Assembly (NCBI RefSeq): GCF_013168275.1 | Contig: NZ_AP019547.1 | Location: 2,852,001-2,916,000 of the forward strand | DNA length: 64,000 nt | From: Candidatus Nitrotoga sp. AM1P | Lineage (GTDB): Bacteria; Pseudomonadota; Gammaproteobacteria; Burkholderiales; Gallionellaceae | Reading direction: 5' to 3' | Shown here: in pieces, positions 48,569 to 57,539 of the stretch | Numbering within the stretch: position 1 is the stretch's first letter | How the letters are laid out: every line of letters starts with the position of its first letter | Made by a program: the position numbers and the translations under genes | The notes under the pieces: model-generated | Database searches by the model: none | The model's input: the letters and a program-made list of their open reading frames with translations, nothing else | Told to the model about the DNA's origin: nothing

Positions 48569-48799
48569 GTTATTTATGAGTTGGGAGGGTGAAGAATAAA
48601 TGCCATTATCGTTCAGTATGCGTCATTTTGTGTCGTGTCAGAATTGCTCTTTCTTGACTACAAAGTGATACAGAGCTTGATGCGGTGCAACTGGCGTGCA
48701 GTGGGTCAACGCACCGGTAATGCGTTCTTCGCTTTGCGTGATAATGGCAGCATTAGGGCTGGTGCAATATCCGCTCAATTGCTGTACGCAGTGGCTTTC

Positions 48800-49369
48800 T
48801 CATTCATTCAAGGGCGAGGCTACGTCAACACTGGTGGTCGACCAAAGAGGCTGGCTGGTCGCTTCCAAATAGGTGAGGTAAGTCCGTAGGTCAAATTCCA
48901 ATTGGTGATAATCAGGCTCCATATGCTGGCACAGTTGATAGAAGGCTTTGTTGTGCTCGCGTTCTTTGATGTGTGCAAGTTCGTGAACAACGATCATGCG
49001 CAAAAATTCAAGCGGCGTCTCCTTGAACAATTCCGCTATGCGAATCTCACGCTTGACCCTAAATTTTGTGCCCTGTACTCGTGAGATGCGGGTGTGCGTG
49101 CCGAGTGCGTGCTGAATGACATGCAATTTGCCGTCGAACGCCACCTTGCTCAGCTGTCCGGCATTGCGCAGATATATGTTTTTGGCTTCCAGCACATAGT
49201 TATAAAGCGCCTTGTCAGAACGCACCGCGTGCGCGTGCGGGTACTTTTGCAGCAGTATGTTGGGCAGCAGGTCTTGTTCGATAAGCCGCTGCACTTGCTT
49301 TGCTAGTTCTATAGGGTAGCCAGCAAGGTAATTTTGCGTAGATTTCGCGCGCATAGCGGCATTCGACAT
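48800..49369 (-). CDS. YgjP-like zinc metallopeptidase
   Basis: This 189-residue protein has the zinc motif VVHELAHIKEREHNKAFYQLCQHM (HExxH plus a second-helix His), the signature of the YgjP/WLM-like M48-related family. The N-terminal part has basic, strand-rich segments (KVAFDGKLHVIQHALGTHTRISRV). Family function is not settled. It is upstream of the DUF2779 operon in the same direction, with a 230-base gap, so it may not belong to it. Confidence 0.85.
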   Translation of the reverse strand: MSNAAMRAKSTQNYLAGYPIELAKQVQRLIEQDLLPNILLQKYPHAHAVRSDKALYNYVLEAKNIYLRNAGQLSKVAFDGKLHVIQHALGTHTRISRVQGTKFRVKREIRIAELFKETPLEFLRMIVVHELAHIKEREHNKAFYQLCQHMEPDYHQLEFDLRTYLTYLEATSQPLWSTTSVDVASPLNE

Positions 49370-49415
49370 GGCAGATGAAAGGTCTGAGCGATATGTATCT
49401 GCCTTTTTAACTGCA

Positions 49416-49967
49416 TCAGACAGCGTGTTTTTTTACCCATGCGACATAATGGTCCATCCAGTTCTGGAAGAATTTTTTGCTGGCTGTACCGATGTCACCG
49501 ACTTCGTCAAACAACCCATCCTTTACATGAACGAATGCTTCGGGATAACCAAGTGTCGGTGCGTTTATATGGGAGAGAACGTTGCGTAAATGCTGTTGCG
49601 CCATGGCTGTGCCATACACCCCGGGAGATGCGCCCAGCACACCAGTGGGCTTACCCACCCAAGCACTTTGGCCATAGGGCCGCGAGGCGTGGTCGATTGC
49701 GTTCTTGAGCACTCCGGGAATAGAGCGGTTGTACTCGGGTGTAACAAATAGTAGACCCTGCGCTGCCAAAATCTCGTTTTTCAGCCGTTTGACGGACTCG
49801 GCCTGGTTCGCGTCGTCGTCTTGATTGTATAGTGGTAAGTCATCGATTTTCAATTCTTTAAATGAGAATTCCGATGGCGCCAGTTTTACAATGGCGTGCG
49901 CTAACTTGCGGTTGAAAGAATCCTTACGAAGACTGCCAACGATAATGGCAATTTGATATTGGCTCAT
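49416..49967 (-). CDS. NADPH-dependent FMN reductase family protein
   Basis: This 183-residue flavodoxin-like enzyme has the phosphate loop IVGSLRKDSFNRKLAHAI and the flavin contact TPEYNRSIPGVLKNAIDHASRP. Relatives reduce quinones, chromate or azo dyes with NAD(P)H and FMN. AAGGAGATCATC precedes the start. Substrate is not predictable from sequence. Confidence 0.88.
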   Translation of the reverse strand: MSQYQIAIIVGSLRKDSFNRKLAHAIVKLAPSEFSFKELKIDDLPLYNQDDDANQAESVKRLKNEILAAQGLLFVTPEYNRSIPGVLKNAIDHASRPYGQSAWVGKPTGVLGASPGVYGTAMAQQHLRNVLSHINAPTLGYPEAFVHVKDGLFDEVGDIGTASKKFFQNWMDHYVAWVKKHAV

Positions 49968-50062
49968 GATGATCTCCTTTTAAATACTATAGAAAAATTT
50001 AAACTACTCGACCATAGGTGCAGCAACACACCGTATGTCCTTCAACGCGATTGTTGGCCTTC

Positions 50063-50872
50063 TCAGTTTTTCTTGGTCGTATCGCCAACATAAAGCGCAT
50101 CGGCCAGAAATGCCATGCCTTCATCCCACGAAGCCTTGTCTGCTGCAGCGTTATAGGCCAGCGGCAGTTTGAACTCTTGACCATATTTATCTGCGTCCGG
50201 ATTGGTGAAGCTGTGCTTGGCACTGGGATAGGTCATCGCTTTGTAAGTCACGCCTGCCTTTTCCATTTCCTGTTTAAAAGCGGCGACCTGCGTAGCGGGA
50301 ATCATCGGATCGTCTTCACCAGTGAAGGACGCGATTCGTGCTTTAACCTTCCCTGTCTCAGCTGGGTGTTCAGTTCCCAGGTCACCGTGGAAACTCATCA
50401 CTGCTTTAAGAGGCTCACCGATTCGCGCCATGTGCAATACTACCGACCCGCCAAAACAATAGCCGATAGCTGCGATGCGGTTAGAGTCCACGGTCATTTC
50501 CTTGCTGATCAGGTTGTATGCGCTTTCGAATCGGGCCTTGGCAAGTTCAGTATTCTTGGCCAAATTGCTGGCAAGCTTACCCGCATCGTCCGGGTGATGC
50601 GCTTGTTGGCCATCGCCATACATATCAACTGCCAGCGCAGTGTAGCCTCGCTCCGCCAACATACGAGCGCGCTTGCGCGCATATTCGTTGTGTCCCCACC
50701 ATTCATGCACTACCAAAATACCTGGGCGTTTGCCCTTTATAGCATCGTCGTAGGCGATATAACCCTTGAGATTGATACCGTTGGCGTTATAGGTCACTTC
50801 CTTACCTTGCACGGCAGCGTAAGACGCAGAAGTTACAAACATCAGGCCCGCGAACAACAGAAATTTATTCAT
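50063..50872 (-). CDS. Dienelactone hydrolase family protein, exported
   Basis: This 269-residue alpha/beta hydrolase has a signal peptide (MNKFLLFAGLMFVTSASYAA). The Cys-Asp-His triad is visible: Cys in GYCFGGSVVLHMA, Asp in FTGEDDPMIP and His in PSAKHSFTNPDA. Cytosolic DLH enzymes open dienelactones; this secreted subgroup has unknown substrates. AGGAGG-like sequence lies before the start. Confidence 0.88.
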   Translation of the reverse strand: MNKFLLFAGLMFVTSASYAAVQGKEVTYNANGINLKGYIAYDDAIKGKRPGILVVHEWWGHNEYARKRARMLAERGYTALAVDMYGDGQQAHHPDDAGKLASNLAKNTELAKARFESAYNLISKEMTVDSNRIAAIGYCFGGSVVLHMARIGEPLKAVMSFHGDLGTEHPAETGKVKARIASFTGEDDPMIPATQVAAFKQEMEKAGVTYKAMTYPSAKHSFTNPDADKYGQEFKLPLAYNAAADKASWDEGMAFLADALYVGDTTKKN

Positions 50873-50991
50873 ATTTCCTCCTAAAAATTAGTTTGTTCAG
50901 TTTTGTTATTGAACCTCAAAATGAAACACATTCGGTAGGGTGATATACCAACCACGTGGAAGCGAAACCAATCTCACTTTGTGAAAGGGCA

Positions 50992-51624
50992 TTATTCGAT
51001 CAAGTGGTTCATGATTGCGTAACGTACTGCTTCAGCATTGTTTTTCAGTTTCATTTTTTCCAGTAAACGTGCGCGATAAACGCTGACAGTCTTGGCACTA
51101 AGCGACAGTGCTTCCGCCATTTCGCTGAGACTCTTACCTGATGCCATCAGGCACAGTGTTTGATATTCGCGGTTGGATAGGGTTTGGTGCAGTAATTCCT
51201 GATAGCCTTGTGACAGGCCATTGGCTAATTCTTCTGCCAGTTCGTTGCTAATGTATTTCTTACCACAGGCAACTTGGCGTATGGCATTAACCAGTTGTGT
51301 CGGGGCGCTTTGTTTGCTGAGGTAGCCTGCCGCCCCGGCCTTCAGAGAACGCAATGCATATTGGTTTTCCTCATGCATACTTAATATCAGTACCGGTAAT
51401 TGCGGATTATTGAGCTTGAGTTGTTTGAGCACATCGATGCCATTTTTATCAGGCATACTGATGTCCAGTAACACCAAATCGTAAATGTTTTCTTGCGTCA
51501 TTTTAATGGCTTGCATGCCATTTTCAGCTTCTCCGGTTACGCGTATATCCTCGGTGTCATTGAGGATCTGCTTCATGCCTTTGCGGATCAGTGCGTGATC
51601 ATCTACTACTAATATATCAATCAT
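50992..51624 (-). CDS. NarL/LuxR-family response regulator
   Basis: This 210-residue protein has a receiver domain with acidic pair Asp8-Asp9, phosphoacceptor Asp54 (LLDISMPD) and Lys104. A LuxR-type helix-turn-helix follows (about 140-205: LSNREYQTLCLMASGKSLSEMAEALSLSAKTVSVYRARLLEKM). It is the partner of the kinase 18 bases upstream. Targets are not visible, though the nearest divergent transcription unit is flhDC-motAB. Confidence 0.93.
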   Translation of the reverse strand: MIDILVVDDHALIRKGMKQILNDTEDIRVTGEAENGMQAIKMTQENIYDLVLLDISMPDKNGIDVLKQLKLNNPQLPVLILSMHEENQYALRSLKAGAAGYLSKQSAPTQLVNAIRQVACGKKYISNELAEELANGLSQGYQELLHQTLSNREYQTLCLMASGKSLSEMAEALSLSAKTVSVYRARLLEKMKLKNNAEAVRYAIMNHLIE

Positions 51625-51642
51625 GATTGATTTTAACAGTGT

Positions 51643-53172
51643 TTACCACAACAGTTTTTGCTGGAGCTGAGGCAAACAAAAGCTGTCAATGGCTGCTGGC
51701 TCAGGTTGATGCGGGATACATGCTTTAATTGTGGTTCCTGAGCCTGGCGTGCCGTTGATATGCACATTGCCGCCGAAATAGGCGACTCGTTCCTTAATGC
51801 CGCGCAGGCCGAAAGAGCGTGGTTTGATGCGGTCGGATTCGGTAAAACCGAGGCCATTGTCGCTAACGATCATTTCGACGTGAGTAGCTTGATTGTGTAG
51901 CGTTATTTGTACATTGCTGGCATGTGCGTGTTTCATGATATTGGTGAGCGTTTCTTGCAGGATGCGGAACAGCGCGATGGCGATATTGGGACCTAGAGTG
52001 ATATCTTCATCTGGGTGGTTAAATACGCAAGAAATACCGGTACGCTGTTCAAATTCATCCACTTCAATTTCCATTGCGGCGATGATTCCGAAGGAGTCCA
52101 GCGTGCTTGGGCGTAGGGAATGAGAGATGTCGTTGGCGGCGGCGGTACACTTATCAATCAGGTTTTCAACATCTTTAATTTTTGCAATCAGTTCAGGCGT
52201 TTCTTTACCCAGACGTCCACCCAGCCAAGCGATGTTGAGCTTAATGGCGGTAAGAGTACTTCCCAAGTCGTCATGCACCTCGCGCGCAATGTTAAGACGT
52301 TCCTGTTCGCGTACGAGCTGGATGTGAGAGGATAGTTCACGCAATTGCTCCTGTGAATATTTTATTTCGATTTCCGCCTGCTTGCTTTGGCTGATGTTGG
52401 ACATAATGCCTTCCCACTGAATTTCATTATGCAATGTTTTTCGAGGGCTGCAGCGTAAGTTAATCCATTTTATCTCGCTTTCTGGCAATATCACGATACG
52501 CCCTTCCCAGTTCCAGAAGGAAAGATTATCCGCTGAAGTGCGCATGGATTGTTCATATGAGATTCGATCATCCGGGTGCAGCATATTCATGAATAAGTGA
52601 GGATGTTTTTCTAAATCTTGCGGGTTTAAGTCGAGAAGAGCTTTGCTACCGTCACTGATATAAGGGAATGATATTTCACCGTCATGTTTTAGCAATACTT
52701 GATAAGCCATACCTGGCAAGTTGGTAATGAAGGCTTGCAGACGGGCTTGATTCTCCTGTAAGGCGATTTGCGCCTGTCGGTGTTCGTAACGAATACGTGC
52801 CTCGCGCAAATTATGCGCTATTGAGGGAGCGAGCCTATTTAAGCTTCCCTTAAAAATGTAATCGTTTGCACCGGATTGCATGGTATGAATGATGGTTTCT
52901 TCATGTAGGTCATGCGACAGGAATAGAAAAGGAAGATTCACTCCTGTCGATTGCATTAGCTGGAGCGCGGCAAGTCCACAAAATCCGGATTGGTCGTAGC
53001 TACACAGCACCACCTCCCACTCATTTTCAATCAAGGCAGCTTGCATGGTGGACGCATTATCTACTCGTCGATGTTCAACCTCATAACCGCTCTGTTCTAG
53101 TTTTGTGAGCGTGCGTTGAGCATCCTCTAGTGAGGTTTCCACTAATAAGACACGAAGTTTATTGGCAACCAT
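51643..53172 (-). CDS. Hybrid sensor histidine kinase with degenerate receiver (NarX/UhpB type)
   Basis: This 509-residue protein has no membrane helix. Residues 1-125 form a receiver-like domain in which the phosphoacceptor position is Ser58 (VVLCSYDQSGF) and the acidic pocket reads ET instead of ED, though Lys108 remains. A PAS domain (about 140-265) is followed by HisKA_3 with phospho-His300 (IAREVHDDLGSTLTAIK). HATPase_c motifs DNGLGF and SFGLRGIKERV close the protein. It would sense a cytosolic cue and phosphorylate the adjacent NarL-type regulator. The receiver is probably a non-phosphorylated regulatory module. Confidence 0.9.
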   Translation of the reverse strand: MVANKLRVLLVETSLEDAQRTLTKLEQSGYEVEHRRVDNASTMQAALIENEWEVVLCSYDQSGFCGLAALQLMQSTGVNLPFLFLSHDLHEETIIHTMQSGANDYIFKGSLNRLAPSIAHNLREARIRYEHRQAQIALQENQARLQAFITNLPGMAYQVLLKHDGEISFPYISDGSKALLDLNPQDLEKHPHLFMNMLHPDDRISYEQSMRTSADNLSFWNWEGRIVILPESEIKWINLRCSPRKTLHNEIQWEGIMSNISQSKQAEIEIKYSQEQLRELSSHIQLVREQERLNIAREVHDDLGSTLTAIKLNIAWLGGRLGKETPELIAKIKDVENLIDKCTAAANDISHSLRPSTLDSFGIIAAMEIEVDEFEQRTGISCVFNHPDEDITLGPNIAIALFRILQETLTNIMKHAHASNVQITLHNQATHVEMIVSDNGLGFTESDRIKPRSFGLRGIKERVAYFGGNVHINGTPGSGTTIKACIPHQPEPAAIDSFCLPQLQQKLLW

Positions 53173-53616
53173 ATTTATTTGTTATTTCATAAGGTTGAAG
53201 TTAAATTGTAATAATCCAGAAACCAGATTTTCAGGATAGTGTAGGGGTTATTATCGCTGAGCATAAATTAACTAAATTTTGCGGGATCCGAAATGTTACT
53301 GATGCAGGGTTGTAGGGCTAAGTTTAAATTTAACAGTACTAAACCTCTATAAAAATTTTCCTGATCAGCCCCTTTCAAAAGCTAAATTATTTAGCTAATC
53401 CGAGAATATGTGATTATTAGCCATGCCACCCTTTCAAGCAAATATCGGCAAGGTATTAAGTTTGCAGTTATGGGAAAAGCATGCTGTCCATAGTCCTATA
53501 GAGATAAATAATTAATATTTATCAATTACCTATGATATTAGGTACGCCATATGAAATATATTTCAAAAAAATTAAAGTCTTGTCATTGTCTGTCGATAAT
53601 AGAAACGTAAGCTTGA
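53173..53616. other. Divergent intergenic region between kinase and flhD
   Basis: No gene is visible. The region must hold promoters for the kinase (leftward) and flhDC (rightward), but no box pair with good spacing stands out. A structured leader follows at 53617. Confidence 0.4.
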
Positions 53617-53812
53617 ATTTGTCCCCTTGCAGATTCAGGTAAGCATGAAATCCTCCACTTACAACCTAATACGGGTAAGTGGAGGATTGTCTGTCCGTGT
53701 AGGAAAGTTTCTTACAAAAAGATCGGAAGTCTTCCGATTTCTTTCTATTCATTCGTATAGCAATATTCAACCGTCGAAAAAGACAGTGTTGTTAACTTGC
53801 AAGGGGACGAAT
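53617..53812 (+). promoter_or_regulatory. Structured 5' leader of flhD that can hide its ribosome site
   Basis: The segment ATTTGTCCCCTTGCA (53617-53631) is complementary over 15 bases (one G-U) to TGCAAGGGGACGAAT (53798-53812), which contains the flhD Shine-Dalgarno sequence and ends one base before its ATG. Inside this closing stem lie two hairpins. One is AATCCTCCACTTAC (53649-53662) with GTAAGTGGAGGATT (53675-53688), 14 perfect pairs. The other is ATCGGAAG (53722-53729) with CTTCCGAT (53731-53738). Together they form a three-way junction that would block translation initiation when closed. No protein is encoded here. Trigger, if any, is unknown. Confidence 0.6.
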
Positions 53813-53813
53813 C

Positions 53814-54134
53814 ATGAATACAGATCAACTTCATTTAGAAATTAAAGACGCTAATCTTTCTTATATGCTGCTTGCACGGCAGATGATCCAGGACGATAAG
53901 GAGGCAGCCATTTTTCGTCTTGGAATTAGCCAGGAAATGGCTGAACTCATCGCCGGGTTAAGCTCAGCACAATTACTCAAAATGGCGGCTTCCAATATGT
54001 TGTTATGTCGCTTCCGCTTTGATGAAAAACTTCTACTCAATATGATCACCGATTACAACAAGGACAGGATGATGTCACAAGCGCACACCACTATCCTGAT
54101 GACCGGACAGCCTTTGGAGGTTTTAGCTGCTTGA
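53814..54134 (+). CDS. flhD: Flagellar master regulator FlhD
   Basis: FlhD, with FlhC, forms the activator of class II flagellar genes. The 106-residue protein matches the family: IKDANLSYMLLARQMIQDDKEAAIFRLGIS and LLCRFRFDEKLLLNMITDY. The start has AAGGGGAC upstream, which is part of the leader stem. flhC follows after 33 bases. The presence of flhDC points to a beta- or gammaproteobacterial flagellar hierarchy. Confidence 0.95.
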   Translation: MNTDQLHLEIKDANLSYMLLARQMIQDDKEAAIFRLGISQEMAELIAGLSSAQLLKMAASNMLLCRFRFDEKLLLNMITDYNKDRMMSQAHTTILMTGQPLEVLAA

Positions 54135-54167
54135 TTTAAAATAAATTATTGGTGGAGGAAGAGCATC

Positions 54168-54725
54168 ATGCGAAACAAGAGTGTGGTCACTGAAGCTTAC
54201 CAAATTCAGATTGCCGTGGATTTAATCAAGCTTGGAGCACGTCTGCAATTACTACAGGAAGAAACTGCTTTAAGTCGTGAACGTTTGCTTAAGTTGTACA
54301 AGGAGGTAAAGGGTGTATCGCCGTCAAAGGGTATGTTGCCCTACTCAACTGACTGGTTCATGAGCTGGTCGCCTAACATTCATTCTTCGCTGTTTATGGA
54401 TATCCATCAGTTCCTGTTGAGGCATACCAGCTTAACGGGCGTCGAGGTACTAATTAAAAGTTATTTATTATATCTTGAGCAAATCAATGTTAGCGGCGAT
54501 GAGCCGATATTGAGTGTTACACGTGCTTGGTTTTTAGTACGGTTCTTTGATGCACAGATGCTGCAACTGACAGGCTGCACCGAATGTGGTGGACATTTCA
54601 TAGTGCATGCCAATGGACTATATTCTGGCTATGTGTGTGGTATCTGTCGTCCGCCTTCCCGTGCCGGCAAAACAAAAAGGAATGCTGCAGCATCAAATCT
54701 GTTGGCCTTAAGCGTGGCGAATTAA
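54168..54725 (+). CDS. flhC: Flagellar master regulator FlhC
   Basis: FlhC is the DNA-binding partner of FlhD. This 185-residue protein keeps the zinc cluster Cys137, Cys140, Cys157, Cys160 (CTECGG...CGIC), at the same positions as in E. coli. The N-terminal part (IAVDLIKLGARLQLLQEETALSRERLLKLYKEV) has the DNA-binding helices and MLPYSTDWF is conserved. GGTGGAGGAAGAG precedes the start. Confidence 0.95.
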   Translation: MRNKSVVTEAYQIQIAVDLIKLGARLQLLQEETALSRERLLKLYKEVKGVSPSKGMLPYSTDWFMSWSPNIHSSLFMDIHQFLLRHTSLTGVEVLIKSYLLYLEQINVSGDEPILSVTRAWFLVRFFDAQMLQLTGCTECGGHFIVHANGLYSGYVCGICRPPSRAGKTKRNAAASNLLALSVAN

Positions 54726-54916
54726 AGTTTTACTATCGAGTGTCGTTACCGTCACAAAAGGCTATGTGGAATAATCATGATGATATTTACGTTACCCAGT
54801 TGTGTGAATGTACGAAATAATATCAATTTATCCAACTTTTCCCCGAGGTTTTTACAGAAGCCGATACTACACTGCTATAAAAGATCGCTTTGTGCGCAAT
54901 TCAAGGGAGCTGGACC

Positions 54917-55771
54917 ATGTTGGTAATTGTCGGATATGTAGTAATTTTAATTTCTGTGTTCGGTGGGTATGCATTAGCGGGCGGGCATTTGGCTGCCTTG
55001 CTTCAGCCAATTGAGTTGTTGATGATAGCAGGCGCTGGTTCGGGCGCTTTTTTAGTGGGAAATAGCAGCAAAGCAATCAAGGCTACTTTGAAAGCATTAC
55101 CTAGTATATTTAAGGGCGCTAAATATACTAAGAGTCATTACATGGAACTAATGGCCCTGCTCTATGAGTTGCTTGGCAAAATTCGCAAGGAAGGATTGAT
55201 GGCCATTGAAAACGACATTGAAAATACAAATGAGAGCCCTCTCTTTGCCAAGTATCCAAAAGTAATGGCGGATCATCATGTAATTGAATTTCTGGCAGAT
55301 TATCTAAGAATCATGTTGGGCGGCAACCTGAATGCGATGGAAATCGAGAATTTGATGGATGTAGAAATAGAAACTCATCACCATGAGGCAATGGTGCCGT
55401 CGCATGTACTGGCCAAGTTTGGTGACGCCTTGCCAGCTTTCGGTATAGTTGCAGCGGTTATGGGGGTTGTGCACACCATGGGGTCTGTCGGAATACCACC
55501 TGCCGAATTGGGTGTGCTAATCGGTGCAGCGTTAGTAGGCACCTTTTTAGGTATCCTGCTGGCTTATGGTTTTGTCGGCCCCTTGGCGACTTTGCTGGAG
55601 CAAAAAGCAGAGGAGTCGAGCAAAATGTTCCAGACAGTCAAGGTTACATTGCTGGCCAATCTAAATGGCTACGCTCCGGCAATGGCGGTAGAGTTTGGTC
55701 GTAAGGTACTCAATTCTACTGAACGTCCCAGTTTCATCGAGCTGGAAGAGCACGTGAAACAAAAGCGCTGA
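54917..55771 (+). CDS. motA: Flagellar motor stator protein MotA
   Basis: MotA has four transmembrane helices and a cytoplasmic loop that pushes on FliG. The first helix is LVIVGYVVILISVFGGYAL, the loop includes EIENLMDVEIETHHHEA, and the last two helices contain ALPAFGIVAAVMGVVHTMGS and LIGAALVGTFLGILLAYGFVGPLA. The start ATG at 54917 follows AAGGGAGC; an upstream in-frame ATG at 54890 adds nine residues not seen in the family. Length is 284. Confidence 0.95.
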   Translation: MLVIVGYVVILISVFGGYALAGGHLAALLQPIELLMIAGAGSGAFLVGNSSKAIKATLKALPSIFKGAKYTKSHYMELMALLYELLGKIRKEGLMAIENDIENTNESPLFAKYPKVMADHHVIEFLADYLRIMLGGNLNAMEIENLMDVEIETHHHEAMVPSHVLAKFGDALPAFGIVAAVMGVVHTMGSVGIPPAELGVLIGAALVGTFLGILLAYGFVGPLATLLEQKAEESSKMFQTVKVTLLANLNGYAPAMAVEFGRKVLNSTERPSFIELEEHVKQKR

Positions 55772-55801
55772 ATAGAAAATTCACATTGAAAGAGCTGCAT
55801 C

Positions 55802-56761
55802 ATGGCGAGCGACGATAAAAGACTCATAGTAGTTAAGCGTATTAAGAAGGTGGCGGGCGGGCATCATGGCGGCGCCTGGAAAATTGCTTACGCTGATTTC
55901 GTTACTGCAATGATGGCATTCTTTCTGTTGATGTGGCTGTTGGGCTCGACCACTAAAGGTGATTTGAAAGGTATATCTGATTATTTTAATACGCCGCTCA
56001 AGGTTTCACTGTTGGGCGGATCTGGTAGTGGCGATAGCTCCAGCCTGATCAAGGGAGGAGGTAAAGATTTGACGCGCAGTGAAGGCCAAGTGAAGCAGGG
56101 GGAGCTTCCGACTGAAAAGAAGATAGTTAATCTGAAGGTGGCAACTGAAGAAGCTTTGCGTATCGAAAGACGCAACGAATTGGATAAGCTCAAGATGTTG
56201 AAAACTAGCCTGGAAAAAGCGATCGATGCCGATGCCAAACTGCAAAAATTCAAGAAACAGATTCTTCTTGACATTACCACTGAAGGCCTGCGCATTCAAA
56301 TTGTGGATGAAGAAAATCGCCCCATGTTTCAGAGTGGGAGTGCAAAACTCGAACCCTATACCATAGAAATTCTGCGTGAAATTGGCAAGATGCTAAATCA
56401 AGTACCAAACAAGGTGAGTTTATCGGGACATACAGATGCTCGGCCCTATTCTTTTGGTGAAAAGGGTTACAGTAATTGGGATCTGTCAGCAGATCGTGCT
56501 AATGCTTCGCGCCGTGAGTTGATTGCGGGTGGGATGGAAGAGGAAAAAATGGTACGAGTAGTGGGATTATCTTCTGCTGTGCTGTTCGACGAAAAAGATC
56601 CATTCAATCCAATTAACCGTCGCATAAACATTATTGTGATGAACAAAATGGCAGAAGAGTCTGTGCGCACTGATGGAGGTACAGTCGAGGTGGAAGCTGA
56701 AAGTGGACCGCCTGCCCCGCAATTGATAAAAAGCAGTATTGAGAGTAACAAGATCCATTGA
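55802..56761 (+). CDS. motB: Flagellar motor stator protein MotB
   Basis: MotB has one N-terminal helix with the proton-carrying Asp32 (AYADFVTAMMAFFLLMWLL). A plug/linker follows, then a C-terminal OmpA-like peptidoglycan anchor (LSGHTDARPY ... NWDLSADRANASRREL ... DPFNPINRRINIIVM). With MotA it forms the proton-driven stator. It follows motA by 30 bases and is closed by a strong terminator. Length is 319. Confidence 0.95.
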   Translation: MASDDKRLIVVKRIKKVAGGHHGGAWKIAYADFVTAMMAFFLLMWLLGSTTKGDLKGISDYFNTPLKVSLLGGSGSGDSSSLIKGGGKDLTRSEGQVKQGELPTEKKIVNLKVATEEALRIERRNELDKLKMLKTSLEKAIDADAKLQKFKKQILLDITTEGLRIQIVDEENRPMFQSGSAKLEPYTIEILREIGKMLNQVPNKVSLSGHTDARPYSFGEKGYSNWDLSADRANASRRELIAGGMEEEKMVRVVGLSSAVLFDEKDPFNPINRRINIIVMNKMAEESVRTDGGTVEVEAESGPPAPQLIKSSIESNKIH

Positions 56762-56779
56762 TAAATTGAGTTAGTACAT

Positions 56780-56819
56780 CCAAATGACAAGGCCAGCATA
56801 TGCTGGCCTTGTCATTTGG
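56780..56819 (+). terminator. Palindromic terminator after motB
   Basis: A perfect 40-base palindrome (20-base arms, CCAAATGACAAGGCCAGCAT and its complement) starts 18 bases past the motB stop. The stem is very stable; the T-tract is weak. It could work in both directions. Its core AAGGCCAGCA recurs in the terminator at 58014. Confidence 0.75.
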
Positions 56820-56823
56820 GTGG

Positions 56824-56948
56824 GGCGGATTTAAGTTCGAAGTGCAACAGCTGATGTTGGTTTGGTGTAGCGCATCGCCGCCTTTAATAGTACTTCATGC
56901 TGTGATCTAAAACCCAGCACTTTGCGTGGCCGATATTTGTTTGACTTA
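56824..56948 (-). pseudogene. IS30-family transposase C-terminal relic
   Basis: On the minus strand the residues YRPRKVLGFRSQHEVLLKAA followed by MRYTKPTSAVALRT and a stop match the C-terminal end of IS30-family transposases. The terminal repeat-like sequence (GGCGGATTTAAGTTCGAAG) follows. Nothing of the catalytic domain remains. Confidence 0.7.
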
Positions 56949-57539
56949 ATAAACGATTTGCTTATTTACTTTTTATAGCCATCGTCCTATCATGCGGCTC
57001 TCACTGATGTATATGTAAAGGTGGGCGCGTGAAACCGAGCGGGACTAAAGTTGACGATTGGTCGTCTTAATTAAAAATTAAAGATACTTGCCGGAAACTC
57101 CATGAAGTTGATCGTTGTGGTGTGAAAAGATGTATGTGAAGCTGCTGTAGACGGAGAGACTGTAAGACCGTTTATAAGCTACTAAATGTACTTATATCCA
57201 TGTAGTCTATGTATTCGATAAATGGGTATAGTGTTTTAATTAAAACAATATGTTACGCATTTAATAAAAGTGGAATAGGGATTTATCAGGAGAATACTTT
57301 ATACGTATGTTTTTTTCTGTAGAAGGTTAATCTTAATTTTAGTATCAATGAGTTATGTGGATATTGAACGAGATTTAGTTCAATAAATACTGTTTGATAT
57401 TATGGTGAACTTGTATATTAGTTTACTTCCATGATGATTATTTGCGCACTTAATGCAGTAGCAATAAAGCTTGTAGGAGTGAAGCACATTTCACCCCCAC
57501 TCAACTATCCTCGTAAGATTTGATATTAAGGAGCTTATA
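56949..57539. other. Non-coding stretch upstream of the His-rich secreted protein
   Basis: No gene is visible. The DNA is AT-rich and may contain the promoter of the next gene; AAGGAGCTT lies just before its ATG. Confidence 0.4.

Noticed and set aside
48635-48889. Plus-strand open frame of 84 codons upstream of the DUF2779 gene
   Set aside because: Partly antisense to the metallopeptidase gene, without ribosome site or family resemblance; the region more likely holds the operon promoter.
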